Assembly: GCF_001522545.3 (NCBI RefSeq)
Contig: NC_031769.1
Span: forward strand, 12,015,888-12,079,887
DNA from: Parus major
Taxonomy: Eukaryota; Chordata; Aves; Passeriformes; Paridae
Direction of reading: 5' to 3'
Length of the DNA stretch: 64,000 nt
Shown here: positions 26,201 to 39,700 of the stretch, piece after piece
Numbering within the stretch: position 1 is the first letter of the stretch
Layout: every line of letters begins with the position of its first letter
Program-made: the position numbers and the translations under genes
Notes under the pieces: model-generated
Databases searched by the model: none
Told to the model about the DNA's origin: nothing
The model's input: only the letters and a program-made list of their open reading frames with translations

Positions 26201-27250
26201 CAAAGTTCATTTAATTGCTTTAATCCTGCCACATATTCAGCAAATGTTTCATTTTCTTGATTTTATCTCTAAAAGGAGAAATGCTTTGCAGTCTTAAGTG
26301 GCTTTGGGGACAGGTAATTTTACAGAACTTCCACAGTCTCAGCAAATGTTTTGTCTTTTGCTTCAATATAATCTATAATGCTGTGCTACAGAAGATTGTT
26401 TTGATGACCATTACACTCAGCACAACAGCCAACATTTATACAATATTGAGATCATAAAATAGAGTTCAAGTCTTCCAGCATTGGTAGCAGAATCCTTCAT
26501 TGAACTTTCAGGTAAACTACCTTGTTCTTGTAACTTTATGCTTTCTTCTCTCCTGCACTCCGCAGAATAAAGTAATTCTTGGCACAAATGTTGCAGGCAT
26601 CTGCACACCCAGACACGCAGTTGTTGTTTCACTGTATTCTGCAGTGATTCCCTTCTCCTTGCTAGCCTAGCTTTCACTTCCTGGTAACCAGAACCAAGAG
26701 AATTAAAAATTATGATCTAGAAAAGTGATGTGTTGCTGCTCTGAAAGACTTTCAGAGATGTTGTAGGGGCAGACATGGAAAGTTACTCCATCAGGTAATA
26801 TCTCAGTTCTGACCGCTCTAGGCATGGCTCAGTCTTCACTTGATCACATCCAAGGCAAAACTGGTGATGAACCTGGACTTGGGAATAAAGGATGAGGTAG
26901 GGAATTAGATGTTAGACTTTCTGTGTGTATCCAGCATGAGATTCAGGGCCTGAGAAGCAGATGCTCACAAGCAGCACTGTAGTGAGGAATGCTGTGCTCA
27001 CACAATACTACACACCACTAAGTAACTTTTCCAGTCTGGTGCACAAAGCCAGTGATGGGCATTCACACTGGGATACTGGGAAGGCTTCAGTCCGAGGGCC
27101 TGAAACACATCAGCTTACATTTTATTACATTTTATTGCAAGTCTGGCTGACAATTCATTTACAGTACATTTGCTATGTATACAACCACTTTACATGGATT
27201 TTAGACAACACTCAGGGCAGCATTCAGTTTCATTGAGTAAGGCAGCTACC
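23251..27250. other. Unique noncoding sequence
   Basis: No repeat family, RNA gene or exon seen. Open frames of up to 118 codons (plus strand, 25941-26297) are rich in L, F, S and H, as expected of chance frames, and overlap each other in different phases. Confidence 0.5.
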
Positions 27251-27286
27251 TTTAGTTAAATGCATGAATTTAGTTAAATGCATGAA
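27251..27286. repeat. Perfect 18-bp tandem duplication
   Basis: TTTAGTTAAATGCATGAA occurs twice in direct succession (27251-27268 and 27269-27286) with no mismatch. The unit contains the palindrome ATGCAT. The lack of divergence suggests a recent slippage or duplication event. Confidence 0.97.
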
Positions 27287-29983
27287 GAGTATTTTCCCAG
27301 CAGCACAGTATTTTTAATGTGCACCTGTGTGTTTAGGCAGTGAAGCTGACTTCTGGATACCTCCTTTAAAGTGAGGTCAATAGATCTCTGCATTCCACCA
27401 ACTGTATTAAACAATTCTCCAGAGTATAAAGTGAGACCTTCAGTACAAATATCCTCAGAAAATCACAGTTTGGTGTCTTAATCTGTGAGCTGAATCCATT
27501 TGTGGACATGTGTGCTCATGCAGTAACTCAGCTATTTCTGGCCCTAGCTTTTTTATACACTGTCTTAAAGATAATGTATCTCCTTTATTTCTGAGGACCA
27601 TTGTGAAAATGAAGAATGATCAAAGGCTATAGGGAAGCTCATTGGATCTGAGTATAAGAAGGAATTTAATAATTACCTTTTCAGCACAGGTTTTAATATG
27701 TATGGGGAATGACGCAATGCAACAAGTAATAAAACACTTTCTCTCATATGAGTTTAGTAAGGCACAGACAAGTATCAAAAAAGTAGTATACGATCAGATA
27801 GTTAATGGTTTGGTCACAGTTCATGAATATAGAGACAGACTGTGCAGGCAGCCTTCACTGTGGCATATCCTAAGACTCAATCTTGCTTTTCCATCCTCAG
27901 AAACATTTTAAATGTACTTTTTTACATCTTTTATGTGCAGAACATTTATGACTGCATAAAACTTCTTTTAGTTCCATGTTTCTTCCTTGCAAAAACCTTT
28001 GCCAGTAGGTTTTCATAAATTTTTTACTTCTTAATCCACTACCAAGATGAACAAACTAAAAATTGTATCTGTTTTTTTTTAACAATATTGATTTGATCTG
28101 GAAAATGCATCAACTTTCTCATCTCCTAATACTGCCTGACGTGAGCATTAAAATTAACCTGAAAGTCCAATGCAGGCATTACTGGTTTTATCTTTCTATT
28201 TTAAGTCTGTCACTAAACTATTGATAATAACAGGAGCTGTATCCAACAGAATTGAAAAACTTTATTTTTCAATATCAAATATAGTGACTATTGTCTTGGA
28301 TCCTTGAGATAATGCCTTGGTTTTTTTTTTTTTTAGGCTGAAGGAATGTTGGAGAATTGCAGTACAAATTTTGTAATTTACTTCAAGTTAAATCAGATAC
28401 TCTTTACAGGCCAATCAATGATTATCCACTTCCATAAATTTGGATATGAGGAGAGACAAAAGCAATAAAAAAAAAAAAAAAAAAGCAGCAAAATTGCACA
28501 TTCTTTTTCCAGTTTCAATAAAATGAGAAAGAAAGGGTCAAGGTAGAGGGGGAAAAAAAAAAGCTTGTATGGTTCCTGCTGACATGCAGACCAGACATGA
28601 AAGTAACTCATATTTCATGAGGGATTAAGAATCATCTGAAAGATTTTTTAATAGTTTCACAGATTTTAGATGAAATGACCCAGTCTTGGAGGTGGGTCTT
28701 GATGGTATCCAGATCGGGGAATAAACTCATTGCTGTGCCTGATGTTCCTCTGGCAGCTTGCAGGGTTTAGGGAATTTTGACATCTGGTCTACAAAAGGTT
28801 ATTTGTGGCTGATGTTACCTGTGTCTTGCCTTAAAATCCATACATATTCCTGAAGAATATGCAATGCAATATTATGCCAGATGTATTTTAGAAGACTTTA
28901 CAGATTGGCTTGCACATCTGCTCTTTCCTCTTGATCAGTTAGAGAGTTAAAATTCCTTATTCAGTTTCCTTAATCTCTTCCATTGTTTGTTTCAAGACAT
29001 TTGTTACATATACCACCTTGTGAGTAACAAAATCAAAAATAGAAAAAATATCCTCGGCAACTGAGCAACAAATTAAACAACATATAACTGTGACAGCTGT
29101 ACATAATGTTAAAAGGAAGAAATATATAAAGAAATATGCTTTCATTCACAAAATGAAATAATTATTTCAATGCATGTGGAATTTATATAATGAATATATT
29201 TTCTGTATTTGAAAAGGATATTTTCTGAGGTTTCTCTGCCACAAAATTTTATTGAAAGTCAATAGACTCAAGAAAGTCCCGCAAATGTTATTGTTTCCTC
29301 AGTACTTAAAAAAATTAAGGGATAAATTAGTGTCTAGGCAGGATGTGTAGCTCATGTCACCGGAAAAGAAGCTCTTCTCTAAATGTCCATTAATCAATTA
29401 GAATCTTCAATGAAGTTTCCAACCCATTTGCATGTGTATAGATGGGATTTAGGTAAAAATATCTCTCTGGATTCACACTGTACTGGTTAAGGAAATTTCA
29501 CTCTGTTTGTGACTTGTTTATTTCCTTTACTCCTTAAAGACTCTCTTTAGTTCCTATCTGTCCATGACTATTCATAAATGGTGCTTTCCCACAGAGATCT
29601 GTAAGAATGTGGTTTTAGTAAACTGAGAACAATAAATAAGGCAAATACAGCCAAAAAAGGCAATAATAAATAACTCTAAGGACTAGAGATGTATTATTTT
29701 ATAACTAAATCTTGTAAGTTATATTTCACAATGCCAGCTATTGACATCATGACCTAAAAAAGGAAAGTGGAATTCAGTCTTCCAAAGTCCAAAGACTTAG
29801 AATCCAGTCTGATCCAATTGTGTAGGTCAGCCCCACCTGTACACAACATAAAGCTCCAAGGAAGTAATGATACTGAGCTAATACTAAGTGTTGCTTATAC
29901 CAGATTGCTTCAGCCTGAATCTGTAGAATTTTTGGCAGAAATATTGTCTACATTGTTTCTTGATCCACTAATTACATTTATAG
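27287..29983. other. Unique noncoding sequence with homopolymer runs
   Basis: T-run at 28321-28334 and 18-A run at 28467-28484. No gene or named repeat is recognised. Confidence 0.5.
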
Positions 29984-30046
29984 GATATCAGATATCAATA
30001 TAGATATGTGATATATGATATCAGATATCATATAGAATATGTGATA
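29984..30046. repeat. 33-bp tandem duplication built on GATATC palindromes
   Basis: Unit one (29984-30016) and unit two (30017-30046) both begin with GATATCAGATATCA and continue with similar 'tatag-atatgtgata' sequence, the second copy carrying small indels. Each unit holds two GATATC palindromes. Confidence 0.9.
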
Positions 30047-30396
30047 ACAGATGGAATGATCCACACGACACTGAACTCTGAAGAAACAGAAGAATTCTTA
30101 TGTGAGTGTTTTACATAATGGAAAGCAAGAACACACTCCAGTTATGGGAGGTTTCTGTAATCAGAATTTAAAACTAGAGTCCAGTCTTGCTCTGAAATTC
30201 AAAGATTGTGCCAGGTTTTATGTGTGGAGGAGGCAATGTCAAGCACAGAGACAAGGAAACTCAGCTGAACACTTGGAGGAAGGCAGGCTGGCTGCAGTAG
30301 GATATCAAAATGTTCTGTACCAACCACTGCAGCTGCAGCACAAAATTGACAGAGGGTTAATTTTTACAAGGTGTGCTAATGAACACTGATGGGAAG

Positions 30397-30422
30397 TAAT
30401 AATAACAATAATAATAATAATT
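30397..30422. repeat. (AAT)n trinucleotide microsatellite
   Basis: About eight TAA/AAT units with one C interruption near 30405. Confidence 0.9.
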
Positions 30423-30489
30423 ATGAGTCCTCCTGTGGTCTGTTTAGTCTCTTCCTGCACTCAGAGTCCTTACACCGAGTGCAGTAAGA

Positions 30490-30590
30490 GAATTGGACAC
30501 TTGACTTGTTACATGTGTTCAGGGACTTTTCTATAACAGAAGGTCATCAGAGCTGGATTCAGACTGCAGACTCTGCACTACCCAATCAAA
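30490..30590 (-). repeat. Possible MIR SINE relic, antisense
   Basis: The segment at 30540-30585 (AAGGTCA, then CAGAGCTGGATTCAGACT, then AGACTCTGCACTACC) follows the order of the tRNA-derived head of MIR in antisense orientation. The 5' part is too worn to align by eye. Confidence 0.4.
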
Positions 30591-33050
30591 AAATAAGTTC
30601 TGGGTCATGAAGTGTTAGTCTGAACCTGGCTGCATAGATAGATTTTTTAGATAAAGCAAAATAGTCTGAATGTGCAGTACACCTGGAGAGCTCTGCAGAA
30701 ACCAGCCTGGACCTAGGGCAAGCAGGAGTTTTAACAAACACCTCTCAGATGCCACAAGTGCTGGAGCAGACATTCTGTTTTAGATGACAGAGCTGAGGCT
30801 TTTCTCCTGACAAGCCAGCCTGCCTCTCATCATTTCATTTGAGGACAAAGTGGTGCCCTTCTCTCATCTATGTTAACCTCATGGTCAGAGCATTGCAAAA
30901 CCCAGTTCAGGCCACAGTCTGAGAGGGGAATTATATATCCTGCTTATTTAAGGAGTTTTAAAGTGGTGTATTGCCTAACTCTGGCTGTTGGTTGCTCTCC
31001 AACTCTCTCAGTTTTGTCCTTTCCCTACAGTACTGACTATGATTCAAAATTCTGTATGCAGAGAGAAAATGCAGAAAGAAGGCAACTCTGTACTCTAGGG
31101 ATTAGAGCTGTCAAGTGCAAGTGGGATTCCATATGTCCAGTATTGCTGAGTTTATTTAATTGGGAATTTATAATTTTAAGGTGGATTTATTTTCATTAGT
31201 AAAGTTGTCATTTTCAAAATTAAACTACTTTTAATACAAGGGACTTGTCTTCTGGAGCATATACCTAGTTAATGCTCCTACATGTACACATATGTACATC
31301 AGCAAACTGTCTTATTTGACACAAACCTGTACCTTGAAAGAAACAGTTCTGGGTTCAAACAAGAACAGACATAAGCTCAGAAGTACATTGTCCCTACATA
31401 AAAGAAGTCCAGATTATGAAATATGATCCAGACTTCATAGATACATTCCAGTGACTGGTCTTTTAACACTGTGGACATTTTCTTCCAGACTTTATTTTCT
31501 CATCACAACTTGCTTGGCTTCTAAGGTCTTCATTCTGAATTTAATCATGGAGCAAACTAAAATGCCAGGATCAGTTCAAGCAATGATTTTCAGTTGTATT
31601 AGTCCACCCACTCTGCTGTTCAATCTGGGCACTTTCCAAATTTATCCACAGAGAGAAGTGATGTTTGAGCTAAGCTTGGAATACTGAGGGAAAACTGGGG
31701 GGGAAAAAAAAAGTGCTTCAAATGTAATGAGCACCAGAAAGAATTTACTGGTATAGAAAACACAAATTCCTCTCTGCTTCCATGGTGTGAGATGGTAAAA
31801 AAATCAATTTCTTACATTTCTTTTCTCTTTATGTGTCTATTAATATGGTTGGTGTTTTATGTCATAGTGCTAAACTGTCCAAATAAAATGCCATAAGTGT
31901 TAATTTGGGGGGGCAAAATGTATATACTTTGCATTGATTTATATGGAAGAAACATGTCTCAGAAAAGGAAGTCTTACTTTACAAAAACAAAACACAACTA
32001 AGAAATAAGAGAATAAAAGGCATTGTGAGCTTCTCTAATTTTGAAAAGGAAGAGAAGAAGATCTGAATTCTGCTCATCAGTCACAAATAAGTATTTGTCA
32101 CATTCCATATAGATTTTTAAACTTGACAGGAGAATAATTGATGTCTTGGAAAAAAAACTTTTTTTGTAGAAAAAGATTAGTCATTATGATAAATTCTATG
32201 TAGTTTATAAAGGTCTTTTGGACAATCCTAACAACTTTTTTAAGTTCTCAATTTCATTGAAAATGCTATAATTTTTTTCTGCAGCTGCCAATCCTAGCGG
32301 ATTTTAAAATAGTATGTGTTAAAATGTATCACTTTTGGTATTGACTGAATATCTTCAAGCTGCAAGACTGTATCAAAATTCTGGTTATTTTAGGAGGTTT
32401 CAGACTGATCTTGCAGCATCAAAATTAGGATATTTATTATTTGTATTGTGTGGTTGATTTTTGAATCCAGGGTGAAGCTCATTGCATGTTTTATGGGCCG
32501 TAGCACAGATCAGCCACAACTGAGTGACAATCTTTGGATATAGAACAAGAAAAAAATCATTACTGAACTCTTAATATCTCCTGAGTGAACCTTGTTAGGA
32601 AATTTCTCTGAAACAATTTGTTCGTGGCTGACATTACTAATCATAACAGTATTCCCGAGGAACTGATGGTTATGTATTTCTTTGTTTTCAGTTTTATTAT
32701 TGCTAGCCACTTTTGTATTTCTAATATCATTTTAATCTGCTTTTTACTGATAGTTGAATAACTAATAATTACAGCACTCTGAAAAGCATCTTCTGCACAT
32801 GCAGAGTTCATCAGAATTTCAACATTTCTTGTAGATGACATATCGAAAATTTTCTATTTTCTCAGCAAAGTTAAGGGGACCAAATATTCTGAATAATTTC
32901 CTTAAAATGTGAAAACAATGCATGTTTTTCATAACAAATATAAATCCCATACCTCTGTTTCACAATACTCACAGATGTAGTCTACTGGCTCAGCTGTAGC
33001 TAAATCCAAAATAATTTCTGTCTCTAATTAGCAGTTGTACACTTTCCTTA
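30591..33050. other. AT-rich unique noncoding sequence
   Basis: No repeats or genes recognised. Short open frames (to 109 codons) have no identifiable features. Confidence 0.5.
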
Positions 33051-36000
33051 AGAGACTGTTTTATCTTTTCATCTGGTAAATGTTAACGTGCTAAAGTGCC
33101 AGGGGCTTTTGTGAGGTCTGAAGAGGATGAACAGTAAAAGCAAATCATCATTAATCCCCTGGGCTGCTTGCAGATAAGTCTGTATTTTCAGTAAACTTTG
33201 CTGGAGCATGGGAAATTATTTTGAAACTTGTATTCAATAAGAGAATGGATTGAGTAATAGATGAGAATTTATAAAGCCAATGAGAGTCATTCTTCATAAG
33301 AAAGCAACTGAAATGTTTGACTTCTAAATAATTTAGCCATGAAGTTAGTTGTTCAATGAAAGAAATGAAGATTGGAATTTAGGGGATTTAGTGTCTTTAT
33401 TTGAATAGCTAGATTTATAGCCTGAGACACCCAAGTTTTAGGTTTCTTCCGAGTTAAGAAAAGCAACATTGGGAAAAAATGGCTTCCACATCTCAGATAA
33501 ATATCCAGCTAATTTGGGTTAGTACCTGTTATTCCTGGCTAGAATGTGGTCTGGTTAGAGCCAGTTAAAGCCATTTTCCACCAGTGATTGAAATTCTGAG
33601 AATGCAACATCAAAATTGCTTTGACCTCAAGAACATTTTTAAACTCAATAAATTTGTGAAATTTTAAAGAAAATATATAGCCAGACCTCCTCTTACCCCA
33701 GAACAATTGACTATATCTTGCAATGTCTTATTCTCTCCTTGAAGTTTAGCTATATTGCAAATATTTCAGCAGTAGAATTATGGTGCACATGGATTTATGC
33801 CTCGATACTGTTATGCATATTTATGATTTCAATGAATTATATCTAGTTATATCTTTTCCTATTTTTAAGAAGTACCCTCAGTGAAGCAAAAAACTCTCAT
33901 TTAGCTCAAGGAGCTGACCTAAATTAATCATGGTCTCACTGCAGAGTCATGAACTTTCATTTTAGAATCTTTCTGTGGATCTCATAGACACATGAAAAAC
34001 AGCAGCATTTATTGTCAGTTTTGTGACTGATCAGTAATGAACCAGTGATATGACTGTGGTTTATTAGGGGAAACAGAAGTTCTGTTCCCTTGTTGTTTTT
34101 ACTAAAGCATGGATTTATGAAACCAGTTGCATATGTTGTCACTTTTGGAGTATCTAAAACTGTATGATAGAACTAAATGGACTATTTCTAACTGTGATAA
34201 ATTTAAGTTAATATTTTAAATTAATTATAATTTACTAGCATAAACTATTCCAAGGTTGTGTATCATAATTTTATAAGACTCTTTCAGGAACAAAAAACAT
34301 GAAGCTCATTAATTTTTTCATATGCTAAAAAGCTACATAACTGAGTAATTCTGGTGCTACATCTTTCTTTTGGCTTTCATTCTGCATAGGTTCTACTGGC
34401 AAATGAGAAATGTTGTAGCTTAAAGACATGCACTTATTCTATTTCCTTTAACAAAGGAAACACTAACCATGTTTACTACAAATCATGAAGTTAACCTAAA
34501 CTGCATAACAATAATACACTTCTCTGCAAAGGATATGGAAGTAGGGCTCTTTGAAAGCTGGAAAAACATTGGCAATCAAAAGCTACACAAAAGTAATCTT
34601 ATTTTTATTACATACAAGGAACGTTTTCCCAGGAGTGCTGATGCCTGACAGAAAATAAATAAGAACCTAGGATAAAAGAAAGAAGGAAAGATTACTTGAG
34701 TTGAGGTGTATGGCCAGGCTTTCCTTAGCTTCACATAACCAGGAGGAGTTTGGATTCTTCTGTGTTCAGCTACAACTGATGGAAATGTCTGCAAAAAACT
34801 TTGTTACTACCTAAACCACAGCTGCAGAATCTCCACTTCTGCTGCACCAGTCTATATTCACATTTCTAAGCCTGACTCTAAATCTGAAAACCAGCTCCTA
34901 TTGCTTCTTAAAGAGCTATTGCCTGATGCCTGTACTTCAATCATTAGCCCTGAGGTAAGATCAGAGTGAGACTAGAAGAAAGAAAATAATAAATAAAGGA
35001 TCCCTCCTTAAAATAGTAATAATCATCAAATTCACAAAAACATAAATGAATTTATGCACAGATGAGTTTGGTGTTAGAAGGTTTTTGGAAGGACTAAAGG
35101 TCTGTGTGCCAGGAAGCCAAGGAAATGGAATGTTTGAAATTACCATTCTGGCTTTGGAAGAAGTCAGGGGATTCTTAGAGAGGAAGAAAACCTCTCTGAG
35201 CAAGGTAAAGCCATGGATTTGGTGTGTTAAACAAGACAAGAAGGTATCACCACATGAAGTATCTCTGAAGTCTCTCTGCAGGGCTGTAGATAAGCTGATA
35301 ATTAACCTTGGCTACAAGGCTGTTTCCCTACTTTGCTGTGGACTGTTCCTGGGACTAACAGCAATTCAGAGGCTGCAGCATCTTTCAGCTTCTAGAGCTG
35401 AAAAAGGGCTGCTGTGACACAGCAGTGGCTGATTCTCTTATACAGATGCTGACCATTCACCCTGTTCACAGGAACTGCTGCCTCAAGCCATGAATTCCTC
35501 AGGAAATTGCATGGGGTGGCTTATCTCTGGCATGTCCCCATGATGCCTCATTCCATGCAGATGCAAGCCTTTCCCATCCTGCTTCCCTTTGACCATCACA
35601 AATCTGGAGCTGCAGTGCAGAAAGATTTATCTCTAAGAATTATTCATCCATCAGGGAAGAGGCTGATAGGGCTAGTCCTTCAGGGAATTGCTGGGAAGGA
35701 GAGTATTTAGTCAGGAAGCACTAGGAACTGATTGGTATTTGGTGTCAAAATGCCTGCTGCAGGTTTGTGAGCAGGCATGTGGGCAAAGCCCAGACAGGTC
35801 AGATGTGGCCCTGGAATGGCCAGAGGGAGCAGGGCTGTGGGAAAGCTGGAGACCAGCTGGGAATCCAACCAGAAAGCCCTTGGGCCTCCAGACTCTGAAT
35901 TGGTGTTAAGAAGACTAAACAGGTAACAACCTGCCCGGACATCTAGATTCTGCAGTTAGGTGAAATGACGCATGTCAGTATTTTTTGCTTAATATTTCCT

Positions 36001-36664
36001 GTGGTTCTAGTTGTAAACCTCACAAAAGCTGCTATTTTCAGGACACTTTGACTTTTTAAGTACTACAGCAAAAATTGCTTTTTTTTTTCCCCCTGTAATT
36101 CAGTGTGTCTTCTCAACTTACAAAAAAACCCCCACAAAATAATTGGCTCAATTTCAGTTTGACCTTACAGTCTGTTTGGGGTCAGTACTTATTTTTACCT
36201 ATGCTAGTTTTTCCATGCTTAGTTTAAGGACAGCAGTAAATGATTGAAGTACTTTTCTAATTGCAACTTCATTTCCATGTAAAGTGAAAGACAGCCTCTT
36301 ACTTGGAGATTACTAGACAAGCAGTTAAAGAAAAGATAGATGGTTTCTGTGGTTCCTTAATGCTTTGCTAAATAAGATTGATTTCAGCCCTTAATCTCTT
36401 TTGTTAAAAAATGCTAGTAAATGGTTTTTTAAATTAAAAAAGGCCATATTCCCTTCACATTCAAAAAGTAAAGATTGATGTTTCTTCACCTGGTGAATAT
36501 AATATGCACATTTAAAAAACCCCCAAAACAAACATAATCCAAAACAAAATCAGACTTGAGATCTCTCCTTATTTTATATTATATACTGAAAAAAGACTTA
36601 AAATATTCCTGCTTCTGTAAGGAACTTTATTCAAAACAACTGATATTGCAGGAAGGTGTGGGGC
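33051..36664. other. Unique noncoding sequence with a GC-richer half
   Basis: The part from about 35050 to 35940 is GC-richer than its surroundings and holds several consecutive plus-strand frames (123 codons at 35046-35417, 67 at 35507-35710 and 73 at 35688-35909). They could be chance frames or a very degraded mobile element. I found no gag, pol or transposase motif. The part from 33060 to 33260 has a conserved-element texture. Confidence 0.4.
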
Positions 36665-36715
36665 TTTTTTGTCTGGTTGGTTTTTTTTGGTTGGTTGGCT
36701 GGCTTTTGGTTTTGT
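36665..36715. repeat. T/G-rich low-complexity tract (GGTT units)
   Basis: T-runs with repeated TTGG units. It is similar in make-up to the tracts at 5.0, 10.5 and 57.9 kb. Confidence 0.85.
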
Positions 36716-39700
36716 TCAAATGTCTTTAGTGTATTTATATTGTCAGTCAGGATATGAATTTTATTGTTTACAGAATGTAGTGATTCCTATGAACAAGACT
36801 TCTAACCAGAACATATTAGGAGTTCACCATCAGTACAGAGACATATCTGTTTAGAAAAAGACATTAAGCTTTATTTCTCCATATCCTCTGTAAATTTTAA
36901 TGGGAAGACATCTGACTACTTAAAAATTCTAGAAAGGTGCTCAGAGCATCTGTGCTTTCTTGAAAGGCAGCCGAAACATCATCAACACGTCTCAGCCACA
37001 GTCTCTGTCATCTTCGACAACAGACGCAAGATCCTGTCCAGAGGATGATATGAAGATATTAGTAAATACTGGACTCAAATCTGTTTACAAGGGTTTAGTG
37101 ACAGAAGGCAGCAAATAAAGTCAGCAAGAGCTTGTTGGAATGATGTGAAATCACAGACAAGTGCTGGTTCAAGCTCAGACTCCATTATTATCCACAAAGA
37201 GCCAATTTGCTATGCCCTGTATCCAGTTGGGAACAGCAGCACTGTTAAGCTCTTCCCTTTGATGGAGGAACTGGAAAGGCAAACCCTGTAATCGCACATG
37301 TGATCCTTCATGAACGGAGAAGAGAGGTAAGAAATAGATCAGGAAGTGACAGGGACTCTGGTTAAATAAAGTCATAGAGATGGGGAAGGAAGAGAAATCC
37401 CGACCCATGGAATTGCATGATTCTAAATACTGTTTATATATGGTGAGGCCCCGTAGTAAAATAAGATTAAGAGTAGGGAAAGTTGAAGACACATCAGGAA
37501 GAAAAACGACACACATTGAAAATTTGCACCAATCCATTTAAATTAGAACGAAAACCAGAGAAAATCTGAGATTCAGCAGAATGCAGAGACACCAGGATAA
37601 AAAGCCGTGATCCCTGGATATCAGACTGCAGGCATGTTTCCATTGCTGTCTCTGTCTCCTGAATCACAACAGATCTTCAGATTGTGCAATACCCAATCAA
37701 CAGCGAAAATCTTTGTCTTCACCTACCTCTACTCTCTTTCTGCCATAGAGAAAATATTGATGATCTTTCATTTTCTGAGTCATTTTTGCCAGGCATAAAA
37801 TTCCTGGCAAATGAATCCATTAAAATGAACCCTTTAAAAAGAACAGGCATATTGTCATCTAAGTGGACCATGAGATGACCATTTGCAAAGCATGGGATAG
37901 ACAGAGCAAAACACCACAAAATATGTGTTTTCTGGTCATTCAATTTTTGTGCATGTTCTGGAAGAAAGGAAGAACTGTTCTTCAAAAAATATCATTACTG
38001 TTCTTTCTGGGAACATAAATTTTGTTAGAACATCGTTTTCAGCCTAGAAGTAATCAAATAAAAGCATTCTTCTACATTTTGAGAGCAAAAAGGCTTTTAA
38101 ATTAGGTAAAGATCTGAGACAATATCATTCAGAACAGCTAATTTTTTTTAAGTTTTAGTCAACTGTCTCCTATTAAATACGAATAATAGGAGAGAAAATT
38201 AATAAATGACAAATTTGTTTATTCTACAGCCAATGTTTTAACTACAGTAATGGCAGCTTTAGCCTCCTTCATTATAAAAAAAATTGACTCAGCTATATAA
38301 AGTCACCCATTGTTGTTATTGCACTCAGCTGTGCAACTGGCATGACATTTCAGAGGGGTTAAATTAGTGTATTTATAGAAAGAATTTTTTTAATGGCCTC
38401 TGTGCTAATAAAGAATTATTGGATTTGAACTCTGCTCCACCACACCCACACCCTTCTTTTACTAATACATTCCTTCCTCCTTTGACAAATCTGGTAATCT
38501 TGCCAAAGAAATAAAAGAGAAGAGAAAAAAACAGTTTCTTAGGATCTGGATGGTTTGCAGCAGTAAAGATTTCCATTTTGACAAAGGCTGTATAAATATT
38601 ATAAATCTTTAGGGAATCTGGTTCTCAGAATTCTCTGTATTCAAGGAATAACTTGAAGATGTCTATCCCGCAGTGTAAGAAAAGCATTGGGAGCACAAAA
38701 TTTTTGTATCTAGCTTAAAAATGAAGGGATCTAAGGTATTATTTTAATCTCCCTTTCTTTCATTTATTCACAGCTCTTTTTCTATCATCATCCCATGATA
38801 GAAAATGATCCTTTGCTCCCTGTAAGGCTTCAATTTGGTAAAGTAGTCCACTACAAACCTTCATTTATACCTGTGCAGTATCCTCCCTTTCAACTACACA
38901 GAGAAGCTGTAGTGGACTGGTCTGAAAATACCCCTTCCCTTTTCCTGGAAAATCTCTGAGACACGGTTTTCAGTATAGGAAATGAATGAGTGGCAATAAA
39001 AAAATAACATAAATTCACACTCTGTTGCCTCTTCAAAGTGAGAAGACACCACTTAATTACAGCTTTCATGATCAATGACAGATTCCTACCAGCAGTGCTG
39101 TAGATAAACCTGGCACAGTGGAAAAGACTTTACAAGGGATTTACAAGATAACCTCTGATTTTTATCCTATTTGAAACTGGCCACATTGCTTTTCTCCTCT
39201 CTGCTGTTTGTCAGATACAGTCCCAAGGAAGAAATCTAACATTTGTGTTGTTGAAAGTTCTCTTCAAAATTATGCTAATGACTTCCATGGGGTTTTCATG
39301 GCAGTTTCTGAATCTTAATGGTGAAATAACCTCACATATCCAGACTATAAAATACAATGGGAACCTTTGACCTTGCAGATGTTAGGAAATAACAGCATCT
39401 TTCAGCACCACAAGTTTTACATAAGTCAGACTTAAGGTAATACTCATTGCTGATCTCCTGCCAAAGAAATGAGCAAAACTGACTGAAAAATAGAGTAATT
39501 GTGCTGAGAATTGTCTCATAATCATCTCAGACCTTGATAATGCTATGGTGACACCTCTACAAGGGCACTTCACCCCTAGATGTGTTAAGAGAAATTACCA
39601 TTATGAATTTCAAGACAAATAAAGAAAGTTCCAGGTACTCCAGCTGCTGTTGAAGTCACCATGTATTGTAGGTTGTCTGGCAGCCACATCAAGAGTAAAA

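Noticed and set aside
35046..35417. Plus-strand frame of 123 codons followed by two more plus-strand frames
   Set aside because: Considered as a degraded retroviral or transposon region, but no diagnostic motif is present, so no family is called.
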